Positions 37,841 to 47,842 of a DNA stretch of 64,000 bases are shown in pieces. Source of the stretch: Poecilobothrus nobilitatus (lineage: Eukaryota; Arthropoda; Insecta; Diptera; Dolichopodidae); the NCBI GenBank assembly GCA_947095535.1, contig OX352773.1, positions 167,102,438-167,166,437 of the forward strand, read 5' to 3'. How positions within the stretch are numbered: the first letter of the stretch is position 1; each line of letters opens with the position of its first letter. The translations under genes were made by a program, and so were the position numbers. The notes below the pieces were generated by a model that was given only the letters and a program-made list of their open reading frames with translations, made no database searches and was not told where the DNA came from.

Positions 37841-38621
37841 AACTTATTTGAATCAACAAAATTCTCAAAATCAAAATGAATCAAAACAACTCTATTTGAA
37901 TCAACAAAAATCTTACAACTCAACAGAATCAAACAAAATTCTCTGAAAAACCATCTCTTTTTTTTCTGGTTACTCATAATCACGCCTTCCCTTAGGCTCA
38001 AACTCTAACTATTAATATCTTTTCTGAAGTCATATACTATGACTGTATTAGATTGTGTAAGAAGTTTTCATCTGTGATTTTAAAAAATATATTTTATGTT
38101 ATTTTCATCTTTGTTTTTTTTTTTTTTTGCGAGGGTAAATGGGAATCATCCAAAGACACTATACAGGAGTGAAAAAAATCAATGCCTTAAAGAATACAGA
38201 TTTTATATAAATATAAAACTTTTTTAAAATTATGAAAAAGCTTTTTATATTATTTTCTTTATTTATATCTAAAAAAAAAACCTACGATATTATTTAGTTG
38301 ACGGCGGTTTAATAGAAAACCAAAACGGTATTATATTGTCAAAGGTTACAGTTTTTTTTTATTTTTGGTTTTTTCTGAGACTTCATAAAGTCGGCTAAAA
38401 TTTTGATAAAATTTGTTTTACAATCGAATATTATTAAATATATTTGTTACATTATTAGAATATGTAATTTCCATATGTATATATTTAAAGTAAAAAAAAA
38501 AACAAAGAACATAATGAACAACAACATAATATTATTTTACAATAATTAATATATAGTAATGAATTTATTGATTACTATATAATTAATCAAACGTCAAACG
38601 TCAACATCGTATCGTTAGGAT

Positions 38622-38994
38622 ATGAAATTGAAAAATTATACTTTAGATATTAATAATGATTATTATGATAATGTTACATTTACATACACTTTAAATGATA
38701 ATATAACTGCTGAAGCAAGAGGAGGTGGTCGTGGTGGTGGTGGTGGTAGAGGTGGTGGTGGTAGAGGTGGTAGAGGTGGTAGCAAAGGCGGTGGAACTCG
38801 TTATGGTCATTCAGCAAGTATTGGAGCTGCAGGTGCTGTTGGTTATGTATCTACTTCCTCCGACGATACACATTCTTCATTTTTAATTTTTGTTTTATTT
38901 TTTTTGTTACTTTATTCTTTTTCTAAATGTTATAAATATTATAAAAAAATTAAAGCAAATAATGAAGAGGAATCTATATGCTTAAATGAAACTG
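38622..38994 (+). CDS. V7: first exon, RGG-rich single-pass membrane protein
   Basis: Unrecognised family. There are 124 codons plus one base from ATG (MKLKNYTLDINNDYYD). The sequence AEARGGG starts a Gly/Arg repeat of about 30 residues made of GGT and CGT/AGA codons. A membrane segment spans about 86-101, then KCYKYYKK and an acidic NNEEESICLNETG end. Donor gtatgt at 38995 is phase 1. Homology to V5 begins one codon before the chosen Met and continues upstream (SYR, then TAG where V10 has TAT), so V7 and V10 lack the MDSLSENEKL part. In V7 an in-frame TAG three bases before the ATG-adjacent codon forces this start. V10 is its duplicate: the first 36 residues are identical while the membrane segments differ. 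Confidence 0.73.
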
Positions 38995-39755
38995 GTATGT
39001 ATTTTGTTTTTTTAATTTAAAACTAAATTGGTTTATTATTTTTTTAACCTAAAATTAAATTAAAATCCCTTCGAAATTTAACCTTATAGTTTGCAATTAT
39101 AAAAATCTATAATTGAAAAATTAAAAATAAATACATTTTGATATTTAATTAAGTTTTTAAAAGTATTATTTCTAAGATGTTTTTATTTTTAGTGTAGCAT
39201 TTGTCTTTTAAAATTAAAAATTTTTTATTTTTCTGAAAAGGACTTTCGAAATTAACACCTAGAAGTTTTAAAATTCTATTAATAAAAAATATTTTTTTTA
39301 AATTAATTTAAAAGCTTTTTTAAATCTCAAGTTTATATTTAAAATTTTCAAAAGGATTTAGTTAAAATCAAAAAGGATTTTTTTTTATTTCAATAAGACT
39401 AACTGTAACTATAAATAATTTTAACAAATAATTCTTAACTATAAATTTCAATTTTTAGTTTATATTTTAACTAAATAAATTTTTGTTTTTTTCAATTGGC
39501 TTTTTTTTTTCATTTTTTATTTAGATCTCTCTTTGTTTTTATCAGTATCTTAAGTAATCTGTTAAATTCAGTTGAAATTGTTCATAAAAGGAGAGAAGGA
39601 CGATTTTTTAAAAAATATAAGCGTTATGTTTTTATATATATATATTAACAATTTTAGTTTTTTTGTGTGTAATTTTCATTAAAAATTTGAATTTTTGTTT
39701 TTTAATCAATTCTCGCAATATTCAATAAAGGAAAAAAAAAGGATAAAATTAAAAA

Positions 39756-40013
39756 TTGCATAATTTACATCATATTTTTAAAATTGTAATGGATTCATTG
39801 TCTGAGAATGAAAAATTACAAATTCTTAAAAATTATGAAAAAAATAATTCAAAACCATCGCCCTCGCCAATATATTATCGTTATGATATGAAATTTAAAA
39901 ATTATACAATGGATAATAATAAAAATTATTATGATAGTGAAACTTATATTCCTGATTATAATATAAATGTTCAAGCAAGAAGAAGAGAAGATTTTTATAA
40001 ATACATTAAATAA
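39756..40013 (+). pseudogene. V8: broken copy of V5
   Basis: The first 70 or so codons are almost identical to V5 (KIVMDSLSENEKLQILKNY, then YRYDMKFKNYT), with T to M and D to Y changes. The V5 start ATG is TTG here; the next ATG (39789) would begin MDSLSENEKL. After QARR the sequence jumps to DNA that in V5 lies just past the donor: about 300 bp, containing the Gly/Arg repeat, membrane segment and donor, are deleted. The frame then ends at TAA. Without anchor or donor it should not make a family protein. The 187-bp upstream promoter-like region is intact, so transcription could persist. Confidence 0.8.
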
Positions 40014-42181
40014 ATTTAATTAAATAAATTCATTATTTTAAAATAAAAACAAAAAAAAAAAAACGAACCAATTTCTTATAACAATAAAATTCTTATTTTT
40101 TTTTTATTGAAAAAAAAAAAAAATTTGATTGAAATCATTTTTTTATATGTCCAGTTTTTGTAATAATTCCAAAGAAAAATTACATCACGCAAAATTAAAA
40201 TACAAAGAAATATAAGTAAAAATCAAAGCTTACAATTTGTACAAATATATATATAAATATAAAATAGTTATTCTACACTAATATACACTGGTTATTTTTT
40301 TACAAGATCCTATGAATTTGTTAAAACTGTATTGGTTTATCTTAAACATTGTAGAAGAGTTTTGTAAGGAGACAAAAGAACAGACAAACTGGGGTGGAAT
40401 TAATAAGCATGTATTTTTCAAAAAAAAAAATCTTAAAAGTATTCTAATGAAAAAGGCTCATATTGCTCTTATTCCTTTTTTTTTTTTTTTAATGTATCTG
40501 TATTTTGTGTATGTGATCATATGGTTACGCATACATTAGATTTAAAAATAACAAAATATTTTTTTTTTTGTAAAAATATGAAAACTATTGAGTGACGCCA
40601 TACCCACACTATATACATGACTCTGATGACGTATCGTACATGTTTATAAAATTTTAAATCAATGAGATTTTGTTAATTATTGAAGAGATGTTCAAATACA
40701 ATTAATTACATAAATTTTATACAAAGATAAAATTTGTGTTTCAGATCGTAACCTAGACTTAAAAACCAAGTTAGTTGTGAACGTTTTGTGGAAATTTTTC
40801 CATAACCAGAAAATTATTATTATAACCCCTCGCAAAAGAATCCGTACAGATTTATTTATTTTTTTTTTTTATATCCTTTCTGAATGACTGACGAAATTTA
40901 ATTTTTTAAATTAAAATGCGTCATTATTACGCTTCATAGAATTGATTAAATTCACTTTAAAAAAGAATAATCTTAAAAGCAATAAAGAAAATTAGATAAA
41001 TGATAACAGTAATAAAAATAATTAAACATTGTGACCGGGATTTTAAGTAATAAATAATAATAATTTATTCTATTATCGAAATGTACTTTCTGTCATTATA
41101 TATTTTTATTAGGATCTTTAATATAGGCTGGTAAAATTGTATTTACAAAAAAAAAACTCATGTATATTAACATATATTATATATGCATTTAAAAATAATT
41201 ATACATGGTATTTCGAATAATAATGCAAATATTTCAGGGGTTCTATTCTATATTAAATTTTTCCTGTTTTACATTTTTAATTGCTGCAAAACTTTTGACT
41301 CTACAGATTTATATTTATTAATGTACATGGCTTATTTATTTTTTTATTTATTATTATAAAAATTATTTTGACATTATTAGTATTATTATAGTCGTCTACT
41401 GCTAAAGCCATTATGGGCTGATTATTATAAATTAACTATAGAGGGTCTCTTACTTAATTAAAGATATAAAATCTTTTTTATTTTAATATTTTAAATATTA
41501 TAGTTTTTTTATTTTATTATCATTTACTTAATATTGTTTATATTATTGTTTAAAAATATATTACAAAAACAAAAAAAACCGATTTTTTTATCTTACTAGA
41601 AAATTTGTATTTTTTTTTACGTTTTTTCTATTGATACATTTTTTATAATTAGGTTACATAAAAAAGTTTGCCGAAAAAATGTGTATTACGTTATTTATTT
41701 ATTCTTATGACTAAACTTTAAAAACTAAATTTTCATTTTGTTATGAATTATGCATTGTTCTTAAATTAAGATATTGTTATTAATTAAGCAACTTAAGCTT
41801 ACAAAGTAATAATTTGCCCTAAGAAATATTTGAACTAAAAAGAAATTTTTTTTTTTTTATTGCTTCATTGAAAACAAAAAAGCGTAAAACCAAAATAATT
41901 TCAAATTGTTTAAATAAAACTTAACCTAGAACTTAACCTAACATTTCCTAAATCAAAACAAAAATTAAAAAAAAAAAAGTATACTGCTAATATTGCATAC
42001 TAGCAGGCGCTTTATTTTTAAACGTTGTATTTTTAAAGTGTAAAATTCTTTTATGATCATTGATCACTATCACTATTAAACGAAAATTCAATATATGAAA
42101 ATTAAATTAAAAATTTTTTAAAATTTATTTATAAATATTTAAAAATATATAATTAAATGTAAAACAAGTAAATGTAACAGT

Positions 42182-43287
42182 AAGTCGATGCAACCGACTT
42201 ATTTATACCCTACACCTAAAAAATTCAAATTAAATTAAAAATCCATAAGTTATTTTAGTTGGGTATTTAACATAAGCTAAAAACATAAACGCTTTTACAA
42301 CCCTTGTACAAAATTTCAAGCTTCTATCTTTATTAAATTCGAAGATATGCTTGTAAGATCTTGGGAAGTGTGTGAAGGCACCCGCACCACCACCCCAATT
42401 CATCTCAAATTTTAGAGACATCATCAGAACAGTGTAGAATACGCTTATATCAAATTTCAAGTTTTTATATTTATTAATTTCGAAGATATGCTTGTTCGGT
42501 CTTGGGAGTTGTGTGGGAGATACCCGAACAACCATTCCAATTCATCTGAAATTTTAGGCAAATCAGGGATTCAGGAAACAACACCCTGGTATCAAATTTG
42601 CAGTTTCTATCTTTATTTATTTCGAAGATATGCTTGTTCGGTTTTGGGAGTTGTATGAGAGGTACCCGAACTATCACTCCAATTCATCTCAAATTTTAGG
42701 CAAATCAGGGATTTAGGAAATCGCACCCTCGTATCAAATTTGAAGTTCCTATCTTTGTTAATTTCGAAGATATGCTTGTTCGGTTTTGGGAGTTGTATGG
42801 GAGGTAACCGAACAGTTCCTCCAATTCATCTCAAATTTTGGACAAATAACGGATTCAAGAAACAACACCCTAGTACTAAATTTGAAATTTCTATCTTTAT
42901 TAATTTCGAAGATATGCTTGTTCGGTTTTGAAAGTTGTATGGGAGCTACCCGAACAACCACTGCAATTCATCTCAAATTTTAGGGATATCAGGGATTCAG
43001 TTTTGGGAGTTGTATGGGAGGTACCCGAACGCATTGTCCGATTTCGCCTATTTACAATCCCCGCCTTACCTTAGTCATTGTTAACCTACAGTATAAATTT
43101 CATCAAGATAGCATCATTATTTTTTGAGTTATCGTGCGTACGGACGGACGGACATCGCTAAATCGACTCAGGAGGTGATCCTGATTCAGAATATATATAC
43201 ATGTCTATACCTAACTCGCTTCCTTTTGGTGGTTACAAACACCATACCAAACTTAATATACCCTATACTTAATGTGTAGGGTATAAA
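42182..43287. mobile_element. DINE/Helentron-like element with five 142-bp tandem units
   Basis: The left end has a hairpin AAGTCG..CGACTT (42182-42200) then TATACCCTACACC. Five tandem units follow, the word GAAGATATGCTTG recurring at 42341, 42482, 42624, 42766 and 42908 (steps of 141-142 bp). Next come ACGGACGGACGGACATCGC then TCGACTCAGGAGGTGATCCT, and finally the hairpin ATACCCTA..TAGGGTAT (43258-43284). Central tandem repeats plus a 3' hairpin describe dipteran DINE-1/Helentron elements, and the GACGGACAT..TCGACTC string is familiar from fly genomes. Several open frames on both strands arise from the repeat phase and are not genes. Confidence 0.6.
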
Positions 43288-44265
43288 AAATATCTCAAAA
43301 ATAAAAGGATTTTTCGAGTTATAGATAAAAATTTAACTTAGAGATATTTTAAGGTTATGATTAATCTTTTTTGAGAGACAAAACTAAAATGCAACCTGTT
43401 ATTCAATTTTTTTGTAATATAATAATGAATTGGAGAAAATAATTGAATATTATTCTTTTTTTTTAACTATATGACCTTATATTTTTAATTAGTATTTGAT
43501 ACTGTTTTTATTTTTTCAATGCAATTATCTTAACTTAGTTTATTAAGGACTTTGTTGTTATTGTTATTATTTTTGTCAAGGCCTTTAATAAACATTATTA
43601 AACAAAAATAAAACTTCTTTTGTTAATTATATAAGAGCTTTCTATATTAGATGTATATGTATATTTTTATTCTATTCATTTCAAATTATCGGGTAAATTT
43701 CGGGTAAATTTTTTTCCAAACAAAATTAAATCTTATAAATTTTGTATTGTGACGCGCAAAAATGATCAAAATAATAATAAAAATAAAAATGTTTATATAC
43801 ATAATATTATTAAAAATAAATTATTATACAAAATAAGATACATAGATAAATTTGTAAAGAAATAGCTGAAAGCTCTATTTTAAAAAAGTGCAATTTTTGC
43901 ATTATATTAACTGTAAATTCTACCAATTCAATTTTTATTCATTAAGGACTTAAATTACTACACCTACACTTTTCTGTATACATAAAAGTTTTTAAATATA
44001 CGTAAAAGCTTTTTTTTATTTTTTTTTATATATACATATATTTTCCCTTATTTTTATCGGGAATTATCAGATAAATTTAGTTGAAAAGTTTACAGAACAG
44101 AGAACAGAAAAAAGATTTGCAGTAGATAAATTTAAGATTTTTCTTTTTTTCTCTTTTTCAAAATTTACAAATAAAATTTTAATAAAAAAAATAAATTGTA
44201 TCTTTTTTTATCAAAATAATATCTATAATAATATTTTTAAAAATAAACAAAAAAAAACCAAGAAA

Positions 44266-44746
44266 ATGAATCGTATATATCCTATTTATAAAATAGTAAT
44301 GGATTCATTGTCTGAAAATGAAAAATTGCATATTCTTCAAAATAATGGAAAAACTAAATTTAATCTAACGTCGCCATCTTATCATTTTGATATTAAATTT
44401 AAAAATTCTTCAACTAATTTTAATAATAGTAATAATTATTTTGATGATAATACTTATAATCCTGTTGAAAATAATATAATTGCTGAAGCAAGAGGGGGTG
44501 GTCGAGGTGGCGGTCGTGTAAGTGGTCGTAGTCGTGGTTTTGGAAGTGGAAGTGGTATTCGATTTGGAAATGTTTTCTCAGGAAGTTATGGATCTAATTC
44601 AAATGATACGGATTTATTTTTTTACCATTGGTTTTTAGGTTTTCTTTTATTTTTGTTATTAGTTTATGGTGTATACGTTTGTTGTAAAAATGATGAAGAA
44701 ACGGAAAAAAAAAATGATGAAGATCCTACATGCCCAAGTGAAACTG
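44266..44746 (+). CDS. V9: first exon, Gly/Arg-rich single-pass membrane protein
   Basis: Unrecognised family. There are 160 codons plus one base from ATG (MNRIYPIYKIVMDSLSENEK). The KIVMDSLSENEKL block is shared with V5. An Asn/Ser/Asp stretch is followed by IAEARGGGRGGGR then SGRSRGFGSGSG. A membrane segment spans residues 118-138 (from FFYHWFLGFLLF to YGVYVC), rich in aromatic residues. An acidic tail (KNDEETEKKNDEDPTCPSETG) follows. Donor gtacgt at 44747 is phase 1 in Gly. The frame runs 137 bases into the presumed intron, longer than its neighbours, but that part is T-rich and also conserved as non-coding DNA next to the V6 remnant. It is the only surviving V6/V9-type exon in the window. 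Confidence 0.75.
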
Positions 44747-47246
44747 GTACGTTATTTATTTTTTATTTTTTTTTGTTTTCTTTTAATATTTTCTATTTAC
44801 AATGTGTATATAAAGTAGTAATAAATGTGAAAATATTTGAAAATATTTTAGAAATGGTGCATTTACATATACTTGATGATTAACATTTGCCCGTTTATTC
44901 GCCTGTCCATTCGCCTGTCAGAACGATAACTCAAAAAGCATCAAAATCTAGTCATATAATTGATTCAAAATATTTTTGAAACAAATCCTATTCTTTTTAG
45001 TAAATGTGAAACCACACCTTGGAGTATAGGTGGTTTTACAAATATATAGATCACCAGTTTACATATCTTAAATATACTGATAAGAAGGTTACAAATTAAA
45101 ATGGGCAAGTTATGTAACGGGACAAGACTTTTACAAAATTTTCAATTATTAGGATCATATTTTCGAATAGATTCCATACAAATTTTTGATCCGATTTATA
45201 GTTATATATCTTTATTATCTTCAGAACTTATGGCTTAGTTAGGTTACGAAATTGAAATTGTATAAGAAGATAAGTAATGCAATAGGGCAAGTACATTAGA
45301 AAGTATTTGTAATTGATTTCAACAAGGCTTGGTACAGCTATCATACAAATTTTTCGATCCATAATTGAATGTAGAAAATTGCAACTTCTTCAAAAAATAT
45401 TAAGAAACAATCAATAAATTGCAAAAAAAATAGTGAGTTGCAACAATTATTAAGTTTGATTTTTTAAAATGATGGAATAGATGGATAATATGTTGTTTAA
45501 ATGACGGACAATAGATTTTTAAACTTCGATTTTTTTAAAGTATTTCTGCAGTGTGTTTAGTTCAAAGAAAAAAATGGTCTAAAATTTCGCGCTTCGCTTA
45601 ATTTATAATGCAGCACTTGTTCTATACATTAAGTTACTAGATGAATTTTTTGTCCCTCTTTATTATAATATTTTAATACAAAATTACAATAAATGAATTA
45701 ACAATAAATGAATTGAATTATCGTATTATAATAGGTATCAGTTTATTCTTATATTGTAATCTGAGCTATATGGTCTGTCAAAATTTAGAAAAATAAAATC
45801 TATATTTATACAATATTTGAATAACAGGGGCCTCGGTGGCCTAGTGGGTAAGAGAGTATAAAATTCGCTGTAAACACCGAGGGAGTGTGGGTTCGAATCC
45901 TACACACGTGATAAGAGTTATTCCCCCTTACGACATTTACAGCCACTTACAGGTTATATTGTCAAAGGCTGTGTAATTTCCTGACCACATTTATGTTGCA
46001 GAGAAATGTATTAAAAAAAAAAACAACTTATTTGAATAACTCAACAGAATCAAACAAAATTCTCTGAAGAACCATCTCTTTTTTTCTTCTGGTTACTCAT
46101 AATCACGCCTTCCCTTAGAAGTCTATTGCAAAGTTGAAATTAATTTGGCTGTTAATATCTTTTCTGAAGTCATATACTATGACTGTATTAGATTGTGTAA
46201 GAAGTTTTCATCTGTGATTTTAAAAAATATATTTTATGTTATTTTTATCTTTTTTTTTTTTTTGTTTTTGCGAGGGTAAGTGGGAATCATCGAAAGACAC
46301 TATAAAGGGGTTAAAACGAGTACAAGTCCTCTATGAGTGTGTGTGACTTTAACCCACTAAACACCACCTCCCTTTTTTGACCGAACAATAGGTTATACGC
46401 TATTTAGTACTCATGTACTGCCTGGTCAGAGGAAGTTAAGGAATGAAAATTGATTTATATTGTGAACAAAGTTGGTAATATTCACCTTGAATCTTTGAAC
46501 GTTTGTAAATGTAATCATCACCAATTCTGTGGAACACATGAGGTGAGAGATGTTTTCACATTCGCGATGTTCGTACTACAAACGAATTTCCATAAGCCGA
46601 ATTAAATCTAAAAAGGTTTTCATAACTATACTTAACAATTTAAAAAAAAAAATTATGAAAACTGTTGAATGTTTTTAAAGTAAGTTAACACATAAAAAAT
46701 TTCATAAAAAAAAAATCTGAACTAAAGCTTAATTTCAACGGGGAATTATTACCTAAATTCTTAGCTTTAGAAATTCTACAAATTGAATTTTGTTCAACAA
46801 AAACTTTAGTTAATGAAGTCTTACAATCAATCCCTTACAGAATACAGATTCTATATAAATATAAAACTTTTTTAAAATTATGAAAAAGCTTTTTATATTA
46901 TTTTCTTTTATGTATATCTAAAAAAAAACCTACGATATTATTTAGTTGACGGTTTAAAAGAAAACGAAATCGGTATTATATTGTCAAAGGTTAGTTTTTT
47001 TTATTTAAGGTTTTTTCTGAGACTTCATAATGTCGACTAAAATTTTGATAACATTTCTTTTACAACCGAATATTATTAAAATATATTTGTAACATTATTA
47101 GAATATGTAATTTCCATATGTATATATTTAAAATAAAAAAAAAAAAAAGAACATAATGAACAACAACATAATATTATTTTACAATAATTAATATATAGTA
47201 ATGAATTTATTGATTTATTCAAACGTCAACATCGTATCGTTATGAT
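44747..47246. other. Non-coding interval V9-V10
   Basis: It matches 36474-38580 except for an extra 530 bp or so (46306-46836) of unknown origin, bounded by GGGGTTAAAACGAGTAC and TCTTACAATCAATCCC. It contains SINE copy 4. No exon was recognised. Confidence 0.55.
45827..46022 (+). mobile_element. tRNA-derived SINE, family A, copy 4
   Basis: It has GGGGCCTCGGTGGCCTAGTG, a B-box GGGTTCGAATCC, the body CGTGATAAGAG..CTTACGACATTTACAGCC and an A tail. It is the duplicated partner of copy 3. The two copies have diverged in the region between the A and B boxes. Confidence 0.78.
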
Positions 47247-47586
47247 ATGAAATTGAAAAATTATACTTTAGATATTAATAATGATTATTATGATAATGTT
47301 ACATTTACATACACCTTAAATGATAATATAACTGCTGAAGCAAGAGGAGGAGGTGGTCGTGGTGGTGGTGGTAGAGGTGGTCGTAGAGGCGGTGGAACTC
47401 GTTATGGCCATTCAAAAGGTTTTCGAGGTGCTATTGGTTATGTATCTTCTTCTGACGATACAGATTTTTCATTTTTAAGTTTTCTTTTATTTTGTTTGTT
47501 AGTTTATTGTTTATATGAATGTTATAAATATTATAAAGAAATTAAAGCAAATAATGAAGAGGAATCTATATGCTTAAATGAAACTG
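47247..47586 (+). CDS. V10: first exon, RGG-rich single-pass membrane protein
   Basis: Unrecognised family. There are 113 codons plus one base from ATG (MKLKNYTLDINNDYYD), phase-1 donor gtatgt at 47587. The first 36 residues equal V7, with one synonymous difference seen. The Gly/Arg repeat is shorter, the membrane segment (about 75-91, FLSFLLFCLLVYCLYEC) differs at many residues and resembles V9, and the last part (KANNEEESICLNETG) equals V7 again. Upstream in frame the homology to V5 continues for about four codons (SYRY) with no Met before a TGA, so this Met is the likely start. The 3' flank was later split by a piggyBac insertion, which does not touch the exon or donor. Confidence 0.73.
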
Positions 47587-47842
47587 GTATGTATGTTTAT
47601 TTTTTTTTATGAACCAAAAATTAAATTAAAATCTCTTCGAAATTTAACCTTATAGTTTGCAATTATAAAAATCTATGATTTAAAAATTAAAAATAAATAT
47701 ATTTTGATATTTAATTAAGTTTTTAAAAGTATATTTGTAAGATGTTTTTATTTTTAGTGTATTTGTCTTTTAAAATTAAAAATTTTTTATTTTTCTGAAA
47801 AGGACTTTCGAAATTAACACCTACGTTATAAGATTCTATTAA

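Larger units (their letters stand above)
35700..38621. other. Non-coding interval V5-V7
   Basis: It contains the V6 remnant (36449-36473), about 2 kb that match the V9-V10 intron (36474-38580) and a SINE (37654-37840). A candidate acceptor at 36232 (TCTGTATTTTAG) would give an immediate stop in phase 1 and is not accepted. Confidence 0.5.
34938..39497 (+). repeat. Tandem segmental duplication, block 1 (V5-V6-V7)
   Basis: This block is matched in order by 39500-50370. The V5 promoter region and exon match V8; the V6 remnant and its 2.1-kb downstream DNA match V9 and its intron; V7 and its downstream DNA match V10 and its flank. The junction lies at about 39498, where V7 downstream sequence passes into a copy of TTTTCATTTTTTATTTARATC. 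Non-coding DNA is still highly similar, so the duplication is fairly recent. Confidence 0.8.
38995..44265. other. Non-coding interval V7-V9
   Basis: It contains the duplication junction (about 39498), the V8 pseudogene (39756-40013), about 2 kb of unremarkable A+T-rich DNA, and the 42182-43287 tandem-repeat element. Open frames at 40312 and at 42230-42983 (both strands) are chance or repeat-derived. Confidence 0.5.

Noticed and set aside
39170..39240. Acceptor TTTTTATTTTTAG after V7 (39192), with a counterpart after V10 (47757)
   Set aside because: In V7 phase 1 gives an immediate TAG while in V10 it is open for 13 codons. A functional shared feature should agree between near-identical copies.
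42230..42983. Overlapping 60-100-codon frames on both strands with repeated motifs (PNKHIFEINKDRN)
   Set aside because: They are the 142-bp tandem repeat read in frame, alternating between strands.
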